From NCBI RefSeq assembly GCF_004353915.1, contig NZ_SMRP01000007.1, positions 62,819 through 126,818 of the forward strand: DNA of 64,000 nucleotides, written 5' to 3'. Positions 44,421-52,609 of the stretch are shown in pieces (position 1 is the stretch's first letter; each line of letters begins with the position of its first letter). The notes beneath the pieces are model-generated. The model saw nothing but the letters and a program-made list of their open reading frames with translations. It made no database searches and had not been told where the DNA came from. The translations under genes were made by a program, and so were the position numbers. Source of the DNA: Paraburkholderia silviterrae. GTDB taxonomy: Bacteria > Pseudomonadota > Gammaproteobacteria > Burkholderiales > Burkholderiaceae.

Positions 44421-44609
44421 GTGCGGCTCAACATTGCAACGTCACAAAACCGCGCCAGGAGCGGACATGCTCAACTGATCCAGGAACTCAGCGAACTGGA
44501 ATCAGTCGGCTACGATCCGTCAGCTAGCGACGAAAGCTACTGTCCATCGGACATCCAGTTGGCGCAAGCGCAGCTTAATACCGTGCCGATTGCCTGGGAG
44601 AGAAGGTGA
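44421..44609 (+). pseudogene. DUF4148 remnant
   Basis: The frame encodes HAQLIQELSELESVGYDPSASDESYCPSDIQLAQAQL, which matches the DUF4148 core of the 16480 gene, but there is no signal peptide, no ribosome binding site and no shared promoter ahead. The protein stops early (PIAWERR). Best read as a decayed copy. Confidence 0.65.
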
Positions 44610-45285
44610 AGGTGCCCAGGACACGGATTGAATCGAGCAGCGACCTGTTAGCGCCAATGTAAACTGAAATTCATTGAAAGGTCTGTCAGCTGCACCAAGA
44701 GGGTTGGTCTGGATCGACGGCGCATACGGTGGCTGGATTATCGCGTTGTGAATCCGGCAGGCAAGTCGATAGGAAGGTACCCAAAACAGCGTATCTGAAG
44801 GTCCGCTTTGCGTACGGGCGACCGTCCTTTACGGGTCGCAATCGTCATCCAACCAGACAGCCTTCCGCCCGTGCGGCGCCCATGTTGGCGGATCGGGCCT
44901 GCACCGGTCCTGTCCGGAAACCGTAGCACGGGTGCCAGCTTTTTTGGTGACGCTCACGCACTCAGCAGCCGTGTCTCATCCCCCATGAGCCATGATGGCC
45001 AGCATCGATGTTTGCGCCTCGATCCCTCGCAATCCATCGCAAAGTCCGGGCCTCTCGGGGCGCACTCCGTCGCAGACCGATCGCGGCCGATCGCGTCTGC
45101 CGATGTCGCTGCAGACAACGCCGGATTGGCGGTGATAATGGGGTTTATCGCGGGGGAGGTCCTTTTAATCGCGCCAAAACGCGTCATCTAACGTTCGGCC
45201 TGTGCGTGAACTAGACTGGAAACTGCCACTGCGCCCGCTTCTGCCAGAGTCCCACCCGGCTCCCGCCGGGCGCCGGAGGGCTGTC
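44610..45285. other. Intergenic region left of the KfrA-like gene
   Basis: 676 bases without a gene I can support. It may contain the left boundary of the accessory region and the promoter of the KfrA-like gene. No convincing terminal repeat was found by eye. Confidence 0.5.
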
Positions 45286-46239
45286 ATGTCCCGCCCCGCC
45301 GCCGTCTCCGCCGATACCATCCGCACCACCGTGCTGGCCATGCTCGCCGAGGCGGGCGACCCCGCCCCCGCTTCCGACGCGCGTTTCCGGAAGATCGTCT
45401 CGGTGCGGAAGCTGCGCGCGCGCCTCGGCGCCGGCGACCCGGCCATGCTGTCGCGACACCTCAACGCCATCGAGGCCGAGCTCGTGCAGGCCGGCCTCAC
45501 CGGCTTCGCGGTGCCCGACCTGCCGCCGGAGATTGCCGCGCAGATGCGCGCGCTGTGGGAAGCGGCCGTCGCCACGCAGCTCGACGGCATCGTCCAGCTG
45601 CGCCGCGAGACGCAGGCCGTCGCGGAAGCCGCGACCGAGGCGCAGCGCAACGCCGGACTGAAGGTCGAACTGCTGCGGGTGGAGCTGGCCGACGTGCGCA
45701 CCCAGCTCAGCGTGCGTGACGCAGAGCTGGCCGTCGCCCGCGCCGGGTTTGAGGCGGCCACGGCCCGGACCGGGGCCCTCGAGGATACCGCGGGACAGCT
45801 ACAGGTGCAGCTGAAGGCCGTGGAAACGGCGATGGCCGAGGCCGGACGGCAGCACGCCGGCGAACTCAGCGCCGAGCGCACGCGCTACGACGGCCTCGCC
45901 AGACAACTGCTGCGCGAAACCGCGCACCAGCGTGAAACGTTCCAGACCGAACGGCAGCGCCTCGAAGCGGAACTCGCGCGCGCGGGCGAACGGCTCGCCG
46001 CGCTCGAGGCGCTGCGGGAGCGGCTGCTGACCGAGCTGGGAGAAGAGCGCAACGCCCGGCAGCACGCCGCCGCCGAAGCGGCGGCGCTCACCACGGTGGT
46101 GAACGCGCAGCGGCAGACGCTGGCGCGCGTCGGCGCCGCGACCGCGAAACAGCAGGCGACCGGTGCGCGCCGGCCAGGCAGAAGCGCGGCCCGCACAGGA
46201 AAGACGGCCAGCGTCACCCGTGCGAGGAAAGCGCGATGA
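45286..46239 (+). CDS. KfrA-like DNA-binding coiled-coil protein
   Basis: 317 residues from ATG 45286 (GGAGGG seven bases upstream). The N-terminal 100 residues match the KfrA N-terminal DNA-binding type (VSADTIRTTVLAMLAEAGDPAPASDARFRKIVSVRKLRARLG), and residues 130-290 form a long Ala/Glu/Arg-rich coiled coil (VELLRVELADVRTQLSVRDAEL, RQRLEAELARAGERLAALEALRERL). The C-terminus is basic. KfrA proteins bind operators and can form nucleoid-like structures on plasmids. It overlaps the integrase gene by four bases (ATGA) and probably acts with it. Base composition is much more GC-rich than the genes on either side. Confidence 0.85.
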   Translation: MSRPAAVSADTIRTTVLAMLAEAGDPAPASDARFRKIVSVRKLRARLGAGDPAMLSRHLNAIEAELVQAGLTGFAVPDLPPEIAAQMRALWEAAVATQLDGIVQLRRETQAVAEAATEAQRNAGLKVELLRVELADVRTQLSVRDAELAVARAGFEAATARTGALEDTAGQLQVQLKAVETAMAEAGRQHAGELSAERTRYDGLARQLLRETAHQRETFQTERQRLEAELARAGERLAALEALRERLLTELGEERNARQHAAAEAAALTTVVNAQRQTLARVGAATAKQQATGARRPGRSAARTGKTASVTRARKAR

Positions 46240-47732
46240 ATCCGTTCAGTCCGTCCCGCTGGCTCGATACCGGCTGCCGGCCGCGGCAGCGCCTGCCGGA
46301 AAACCCGGAAGCCGCGCTGGAATACCTCGCCCATGTGCTCGGGCACCCCGTCTACGTGCGCTGGACGCTCGCGGCACTCAAGCGCGGCTGTCCGTCGCTC
46401 GCCGACGCCAAACGGGAGCACCCCGCCGTGTTCGCCCTGCTGCTCGAGCACGATGCCGCCATCGAGTACTGGGCGCGCGGGCGCCTGCACGTGGTGCCGG
46501 AAAGCTCGGCGCCCTCTGCCGCCACCGTGCTCGAGCGAGCCCTGCGCCAGCACAGGCGGCGCTTCCGCCTCGCATCGCCGGATGATGAGCCGGACGGCAC
46601 ACTCGCCGCGCGGCCCCAGGAGGTCACCGAAGACGGTGCGCTGCTGGCCGCCGGTGTCGATCGCGCGTGGCTGGCGCGCGCCGGGCGCTTCACCAACCCC
46701 GTGGCGCTCGCCAACACCCTGGGCGTCGCGGATGACGCCCAGGCGGTACGGCTCTTCCTGCGCGAGCATGCCTCGCACTCGCCGCACACCCTGCGCGCGT
46801 ATGTCTCTGAGCTACGGCGGCTCGCGGCGTGGTGCGCGCGCGAACAGCTGGGACCGTTTTCGGATCTCACCCGGCAGGACCTGATGGCGTACCGCGACGC
46901 CGTGCAGGCGCCGCATGCCGGCGCTGAGGGGGCCTTCCGGCGCGCGGCACCAGCGACCGTTTCCCGCGCGCTCGCCGTGGTCTCAAGCCTGTTTGCCTGG
47001 TGGCACCGCACGGGCTATCTCACCGTCAATCCGGCCGAGGGGCTCGCCGCCGGGCGGCGCGCCCGCATGACCTGGACGCCGGTGCGGTTCCTGCCCGCGG
47101 CGGCCCTGGCTCACTGCGACGCGGTCGCCGCCGGAGACGCGCCGGAAGAGGTCCCGACAATGGTCTGGGTGCGGCGGCGCGCGATCTGGGCGCTGTACCG
47201 CTTCGCCGGCATCCGGCTCGCCGAACTCGTCTGGCAGGAGGAGTTGGGTCTGCCACGCATCGACGTGGACGAAGACCGGCAGTGGACCCTGCACGTCACC
47301 GGCAAAGGGGGCAAGCTGCGTGCGATCCCCCTGCCCTCGGCCTGCCTGCCGGCGCTGCGCGCCTACCGTCGGGCGCGGGGCCTGTCCGCCGATCCGCCGC
47401 CCGGCGAACACCTGCCGCTCATCCACAGCGAACGCGGTCGCGCGCTGGGGCCGAGCGGCCTCTACGACGAGGTACGCGCGGTGTTTGCGCTGGCCGCAGC
47501 ACATCTGCCGCCAGAGGAACATGCCCTGCGCGCGGCGCTCGAGGTCGCATCCACGCACTGGCTGCGCCACGGCTATGCGCGCACCCTGGTGGTCGATCAC
47601 CGTGTGCCCCTGCCGGTCGCGCAGGCGCTGCTGGGCCACGCCTCGGTGCAGACCACGGCGGCCTATGCGCGGACTGACACCACGCAGCTGCGCGGCTTCG
47701 TGGAGGAGAGTTTTCCAACCAATGATCGCTAA
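46236..47732 (+). CDS. Tyrosine-type site-specific recombinase/integrase
   Basis: 498 residues. Catalytic set present: R327 (FAGIRLAEL), K357 or K360 (VTGKGGKLRAIPLP), H441 and R444 (HWLRHGYART), H468 (LLGHASVQTT) and nucleophile Y477. A SAM-like core-binding domain spans about 165-260. The 160-residue N-terminal extension, beginning FSPSRWLDTGCRPRQRLPE, is longer than in XerC/D-type enzymes and is not recognised. Coupled to the KfrA-like gene. No partner attachment sites were identified. It is convergent with the degraded gene and TniQ operon, and may be an independent mobile module. Confidence 0.93.
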   Translation: MNPFSPSRWLDTGCRPRQRLPENPEAALEYLAHVLGHPVYVRWTLAALKRGCPSLADAKREHPAVFALLLEHDAAIEYWARGRLHVVPESSAPSAATVLERALRQHRRRFRLASPDDEPDGTLAARPQEVTEDGALLAAGVDRAWLARAGRFTNPVALANTLGVADDAQAVRLFLREHASHSPHTLRAYVSELRRLAAWCAREQLGPFSDLTRQDLMAYRDAVQAPHAGAEGAFRRAAPATVSRALAVVSSLFAWWHRTGYLTVNPAEGLAAGRRARMTWTPVRFLPAAALAHCDAVAAGDAPEEVPTMVWVRRRAIWALYRFAGIRLAELVWQEELGLPRIDVDEDRQWTLHVTGKGGKLRAIPLPSACLPALRAYRRARGLSADPPPGEHLPLIHSERGRALGPSGLYDEVRAVFALAAAHLPPEEHALRAALEVASTHWLRHGYARTLVVDHRVPLPVAQALLGHASVQTTAAYARTDTTQLRGFVEESFPTNDR

Positions 47733-47869
47733 ATTGCGCCCATAGAACTCGCACACGCTATCTTTGGTGGTTCGTGGAGGGCTGTCTTGCAGGGACCAGC
47801 CGAAACGAGTCTCCATCTATGTAACACGGCTTGCCCATCAGACTAGCTCGATCCCATTCGCACAATTAG

Positions 47870-48627
47870 TTAGTATAGCTGAGCGTCGCACGCGTGAAAA
47901 TGCGCTTGAAGAGCGCTATACGGATCAAGATCGGCCCACTGGCGGCACAATGCAAGCGCGGAGTTACCCGTGGCGTGCGTTGTCCCACCGCGTTGCCGGT
48001 TAGCAAACAGGTCCGACAAGACACCCATGGGAAGGTATCCGCCTTGCGGCAAACGAAAATGCTCCGCCAACGCACACTTCCGGCTCCGCTCAGCGGCGGC
48101 CCAGAGTTTTCCCAGGCATGCTTGAAAATCGGTCTCCGGTTCGAGATAACGGTCCAGAAGCTCCACACGAACGGATTAGCGATGGTGATCCATCTGCTCG
48201 GCTGTGTCTGCCGCACCCAACTGGTGCGACGCGGCAACCTCCCCTTTGCTGCTGTCCACGCATGCGTGTCGGCCAGACCCTGACTTTCCGATCCCCGACC
48301 TACCAACGGCACGGAAAACCGGCAGTATGCTGTCTGCCTTGAAGCCCCTCCGAACTCGATCTATTACAATTTTCACATGTGGAGCGTAGAGTTCCTCCAA
48401 CGTCCCTTCATATGTCGAGACACCGGCAATGAAAGGGTTTTCCACATTCCTTCTATCCGAAATCCTCCGCATTTTGCGTCCCCCAAGGGTCAAAGCATGG
48501 CTGCCAAGCGGAATAAACGCAGTACCGAATGATTTCAACTGTACCCCGTCGTCGATGATTTGCAATGTAGATGTCGACGACCTCGGACAGCGTGAAGTCA
48601 TTCGAGGCTGTCCAGATTGATCTTCAT
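47870..48627 (-). pseudogene. Degraded gene at the end of the transposition operon
   Basis: Starting at ATG 48627, reading frames with natural sequence follow one another but are broken: MKINLDSLE then a stop, NDFTLSEVVDIYIANHRRRGTVEIIRYCVY in a second frame, GEVAASHQLGAADTAEQMDHH in a third and, after an in-frame TAA, VELLDRYLEPETDFQACLGKLWAAAERSRKC to the stop at 47870. The last part has normal codon use. This looks like one or two genes with a frameshift and a stop. Not recognised; the first part is weakly reminiscent of a recombinase N-terminus. Same strand as the TniQ genes, starting 48 bases after them. Confidence 0.45.
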
Positions 48628-48674
48628 ATCAAACGTTTAGCTCGGTTTTCGCACAAATACATGCCAATGCTCGA

Positions 48675-50027
48675 TCACGCGGCCCGATCTACTTCATGTC
48701 TAGCTTGAGCGATTAGCGGATAGTCCGCCCATCGATACTCGACTCCCAGCTTGGTCAGCTCCGCCTCCACACGACGCCGCGTCGGATTGATGCCAGAAGT
48801 TATCATTCTTCGGACAATCTGCTTCAAATGCCGTAGCAACATAGTACGTCGTGCTTCACTACGATCGGCGCTGCCACGCGCCCTGAGTTCACGTGCCTTC
48901 GCTGAAATCTTGCGCGCGAATTCCGGAAACTTCGCGTGCAGTTGTGAGGGATCAATGTCGAGCATCTTGGCTGTCTGCTTCCAGCTCAGCCGGCATCCGT
49001 CGGAATTCGCCATCGTTCGGAGTTTTTTCTCAATTGACAACCAGTCGCGCTCCAAATAGGCGGTTCGACGCGGAGCATAGTCAACGGCATGCTTTCGACG
49101 CGCGAGGCCGTCCGGCCACGCGTTGGAATGCGCACAAAGCCAGTCCGCCAAGTGAATCCGAAACTTCTCACACATATCGAAGACCGTTTGAATTGAAGGA
49201 ATCACAATACCGCCACGCCATTCCGAGACGCTCGAAGCGGATTTATCGCATATGCTTGCAAATCTCTTCGCGTTGCCTCCAGCTAGCCGATCGATACCTG
49301 ACTCAAGCATCAACACCAAGTTCTCCTGTGAGATCTTGTGGAGCGACGCATCTGGAAGATCCAGCATCGACGCAAATTCGCTAGCGATCCATCTTTCCCG
49401 CTCGCAATTGCGACTGCCTCGTCCCAGAAATCTCCGATAGCGAAACAGCTCCATTCCAAGCCACTGATGGCAGTGAGCACAGCATCCCGAGATGGAGCGG
49501 CGACAAGCTTCGGCGCAGTGCCTGTATTGACAGTTTGGACAAACGCTGGTGAGCGGAACATCATGAATCGGACACCATTCCACCAGTCTTATCGACCAGA
49601 TCAAGCGTTCGTAAAAATCTGCATCGGCCAGCAAATCATCCTGAAGGCAGACAGGACACCACCGCCGGGCACGTCCAACAAGTCCAAATGGATCCCGCAA
49701 AACGCTGGCGAACGGCAAGAGCGTGAGTGCCTCAAGGTCCGTTCGCCCGGTAAGATCATTGAGACGATCGACCCAATACCTTGCTGTCTCGCCGTGCGCA
49801 TTAGCCAGCGCCAGATGCTGGCCTGACGCGAAGGGTCGACGAGTAGCGTCCAGACTGGCATTGCGCGCAGGCCACTGCACTAACTCCTTCACGATGACGT
49901 CCACCGGCAGCAGCGAATTGGTTGCGATTTGAACGACGTAATCGGTCAATTTCTGACGATTCGAACCCGCATACTTTACCGGCTTGAGATGAAAGGCACT
50001 TCTCTCAGGAGAATGATAAGCGTGCAT
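48675..50027 (-). CDS. tniQ: TniQ/TnsD-type target-selection protein (second)
   Basis: 450 residues. TniQ N-terminal domain with zinc-finger cysteines: RRWCPVCLQDDLLAD (C124, C127), EWCPIHDVPLTSVCPNCQ (C152, H155, C163, C166), ISGCCAHCHQWLG. A helix-turn-helix-like middle and a basic C-terminal region (residues 380-450) follow, giving the length of TnsD-like rather than minimal TniQ proteins. In Tn7 relatives these proteins recognise the target and recruit the TnsC ATPase. AAGGAG precedes the ATG. It lies 109 bases after the first TniQ gene and is clearly different in sequence, so the pair may recognise different targets. Confidence 0.88.
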   Translation of the reverse strand: MHAYHSPERSAFHLKPVKYAGSNRQKLTDYVVQIATNSLLPVDVIVKELVQWPARNASLDATRRPFASGQHLALANAHGETARYWVDRLNDLTGRTDLEALTLLPFASVLRDPFGLVGRARRWCPVCLQDDLLADADFYERLIWSIRLVEWCPIHDVPLTSVCPNCQYRHCAEACRRSISGCCAHCHQWLGMELFRYRRFLGRGSRNCERERWIASEFASMLDLPDASLHKISQENLVLMLESGIDRLAGGNAKRFASICDKSASSVSEWRGGIVIPSIQTVFDMCEKFRIHLADWLCAHSNAWPDGLARRKHAVDYAPRRTAYLERDWLSIEKKLRTMANSDGCRLSWKQTAKMLDIDPSQLHAKFPEFARKISAKARELRARGSADRSEARRTMLLRHLKQIVRRMITSGINPTRRRVEAELTKLGVEYRWADYPLIAQARHEVDRAA

Positions 50028-50136
50028 CAGATACTCCTTTACGACTAAAGTCCATTGGCAACTTTTCTCCTTCCTCCGATCCAGTCCTCAGGGCTCGTAC
50101 GCTGAATGCTTCACCACCTAACTGGCCTAGCAGTGG

Positions 50137-51465
50137 TCACCCATTGAAACGCCGAATCTCCTCCCAATAGATCACCTCCCCTTTCGGAAACAAACCCCTC
50201 CCAAGACGAGTCGCTACTCTCGTTCGCGTGGGCGGCAGACCTTCCTGGATTAGTTGCTCGATGCATCCACGAATTCTCTCCCTAAGCCTGCAGGTAGCTG
50301 TCTCGCTAGACGATTTACGCCTTTCAGCAGCCGCGTCGCGTACAAGACGATATACGTCAGGAAGCCGATTCCTGAACGTTTCAACTGTCATGTGTTCCAT
50401 GTTCGCAGCGTCAATCACTCCGCTCGGTGGCTCGTTGCTTTCCAGCTTTGCAAGAAGCCGGGTTCGCGCAGCATCCCAATCGTACCAATACGACCGCGCC
50501 CTGAAATCAGAATCCCGATGAATATCGAGGGGTAGTTCTCGAACACAACAGCGATCCCATGCATCGACCTGCCCCAGAAGCCACGCACGCATGGGCACAC
50601 CGTATATCCACGACAGTGAACTGATGACAGTGAGTGACATCCTTCTCCACCCGCCCAACCAGTTCTTGACAGTTTCGCAACCAAATCGCAGATTTTCGGA
50701 GAAAACTTGCGGCCTCCCACGACACGCCTTAGCTATCCCTAGTCGCGTCATGAGACGCACATTCTCATGCGAAGCGTGCTCAATCTGTCCGCCATCCATA
50801 TCCAGAAGATTGCCGAAATCTCTTGCCACCCAAAGCTGATATTCCGATGAGACGCCCTCCGATTCCACCACGCTAGAGGTACTCTCCTCGCCTAAAAAAT
50901 GCTGGCAATACCCACAGTGCCCGGGCAGACAATCCCGGACCAGCTCGTTCGTCTGGGAACGGCCACAGTGAGGGCAGGTGCAATCGAGGGGGTTCTCGTG
51001 CAGCGGGCAGACCACGACTTGCCTGAGCGACCACAGCAGGCGTTCGTATGGTAGCTGACCAGAAGCAACATCGTCTTGAAGACAACGCCTACACCACATG
51101 CGGCGCGGATGCAGATGCGCCCCTCCGCCAAACCGGACAAAGTCCGCAAAGGGAAGGAGTGTCAACCCTTCGATATCCGTTCTTCCGACAAGCTCACTGA
51201 CTACAGAGACCCAGTTTCGTGCGCAGTCCGCCGCTCCGTTAATATTGGGAGCCTTGCTGGGATCGACAGCCCCTTCCCTAAAGCGAACACCAAAAGGGAA
51301 TGGTCCATAGTGGTCACGGAGTGCGTGCGGCTTTATCAGTGACGTGATCGCAAGCTCTTGCACGTAGCTGGTGAGGCGCTGGCGCTCCCATGTTCCACTC
51401 GCGCGCGGCTCGAGCTGGAAAGGCGCTCGCGGCGGCGTCTGGTAATACTGCTCGAGTTCAAGCAT
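50137..51465 (-). CDS. tniQ: TniQ/TnsD-type target-selection protein (first)
   Basis: 442 residues from ATG 51465; the frame is open for 49 codons upstream, inside the TnsC gene, but homology begins here. Zinc-finger cysteines: MWCRRCLQDD (C125, C128), VVCPLHENPLDCTCPHCGRSQ (C153, H156, C164, C167), LPGHCGYCQHFLG (C184, C187). The opening FQLEPRASGTWERQRLTSYVQELA and LTLLPFADFVRFGGG align with the second TniQ protein. C-terminal region IRGCIEQLIQEGLPPTRTRVATRLG has the same layout as in its neighbour. It overlaps the TnsC gene by eight bases, so the two are probably coupled. Confidence 0.88.
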   Translation of the reverse strand: MLELEQYYQTPPRAPFQLEPRASGTWERQRLTSYVQELAITSLIKPHALRDHYGPFPFGVRFREGAVDPSKAPNINGAADCARNWVSVVSELVGRTDIEGLTLLPFADFVRFGGGAHLHPRRMWCRRCLQDDVASGQLPYERLLWSLRQVVVCPLHENPLDCTCPHCGRSQTNELVRDCLPGHCGYCQHFLGEESTSSVVESEGVSSEYQLWVARDFGNLLDMDGGQIEHASHENVRLMTRLGIAKACRGRPQVFSENLRFGCETVKNWLGGWRRMSLTVISSLSWIYGVPMRAWLLGQVDAWDRCCVRELPLDIHRDSDFRARSYWYDWDAARTRLLAKLESNEPPSGVIDAANMEHMTVETFRNRLPDVYRLVRDAAAERRKSSSETATCRLRERIRGCIEQLIQEGLPPTRTRVATRLGRGLFPKGEVIYWEEIRRFNG

Positions 51466-52609
51466 GACCGTGCCTCGTGACACCTCTCGACGGCGTTGTT
51501 CGGCCGACGCGACGATTCCTCTTTGGAGCTGTATCCTTAGGGCCATCGGCGCCCTCCTCCCCCGGCTCCGCCCCCAGATCCCGAGTATCGTTCGGATGCT
51601 GAAGGCCTTCAACTTTCAGGTATCCATCAAACATCTCTAGCTCAAGCTTCTCCAACTGCGCGGGCTTGTAGTAGCTTTCGCTCAGGATTTCCGCATCGAT
51701 TGGCCGCTTTTTCTTGTCTGAAAGCACTATCGCGTTAGTGAGGATTTTCTTCAAAATTCCTGTCGTGCGTAAGGATTGTTCCGCAAGATCCTCGGCGAAC
51801 GGTTCGAGGTTGCATCCTCCCTTCACAGGCATAATATCCTGCAATGCATATAGGACTTCTGCGAATCCCCTCTTCTGACTCGGCAGGTAGGCCGGCATAT
51901 GAATTACATCACCGCGACGGGCGAGCTGCCCGGTTTGCAGGACTAGATCATATAGATCATAGGCACCCGATAGAATCATTGTCGTGTTAGAGTTGTTCAC
52001 CATGGACCGAAGCGTATTCGATTTCGAGCGAACTCGATCTGGTTTCGACGACGCTATGATCGCGGACGCTTCATCAAAAAAGAGAACAAATGGTTTACGT
52101 TCACGTATAGATCGGCGCAAACGAGATCTATACGCCGACACAGTTGGTGCTCGTCGTTGGGTGATATCTGGTAGAAAAAACTCCCGACCACATATTATTT
52201 TTTTGACCTCGGGCAATGTATTCGAGATGAGCGGAGCCTGAAGCGCTTCGAGGATCTGTTCATAAAAGTCCTTAAAGTCAAACCGACCATCTTCTCCAGC
52301 CCATGCCTCCAACAACACAGACGGAATGGTATGCTTGTCTTCCGGATGAAATTTGAAGAAATCTTCGCTTACGTTACGGTGCAAGACATCTCCAACGGAA
52401 GATTTACCGACGCCTGCCGGACCAACGAGCACCAACATCGTTCCGGGCAGACCACATTCGATCGCCGTCTCGATTTTTTCCATGACATCATCGAAAATAT
52501 CGTGACTCACGATCGCCTTCTTGAAATACTTCAAGCGAACCTTGAGCGGCGCATTCAGGACATCCTCCGGACACCTTTCCCCATCCTTGCTATTCGTACC
52601 TTTTGGCAT
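51458..52609 (-). CDS. tnsC: TnsC/TniB-type AAA+ transposition ATPase
   Basis: 383 residues from ATG 52609 (TGGAGG upstream). AAA+ domain with Walker A GPAGVGKS at 63-70, Walker B FVLFFDEASAII, a sensor-like asparagine stretch (LRSMVNNSNTTMILSG) and an arginine-rich region. The C-terminus is hydrophilic (EEGADGPKDTAPKRNRR). In Tn7-like systems the ATPase polymerises on DNA, links TniQ-marked targets to the TnsB transposase and confers immunity. It overlaps TnsAB by 20 bases upstream and TniQ by eight downstream, so the operon is tightly packed. Confidence 0.9.
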   Translation of the reverse strand: MPKGTNSKDGERCPEDVLNAPLKVRLKYFKKAIVSHDIFDDVMEKIETAIECGLPGTMLVLVGPAGVGKSSVGDVLHRNVSEDFFKFHPEDKHTIPSVLLEAWAGEDGRFDFKDFYEQILEALQAPLISNTLPEVKKIICGREFFLPDITQRRAPTVSAYRSRLRRSIRERKPFVLFFDEASAIIASSKPDRVRSKSNTLRSMVNNSNTTMILSGAYDLYDLVLQTGQLARRGDVIHMPAYLPSQKRGFAEVLYALQDIMPVKGGCNLEPFAEDLAEQSLRTTGILKKILTNAIVLSDKKKRPIDAEILSESYYKPAQLEKLELEMFDGYLKVEGLQHPNDTRDLGAEPGEEGADGPKDTAPKRNRRVGRTTPSRGVTRHGHA

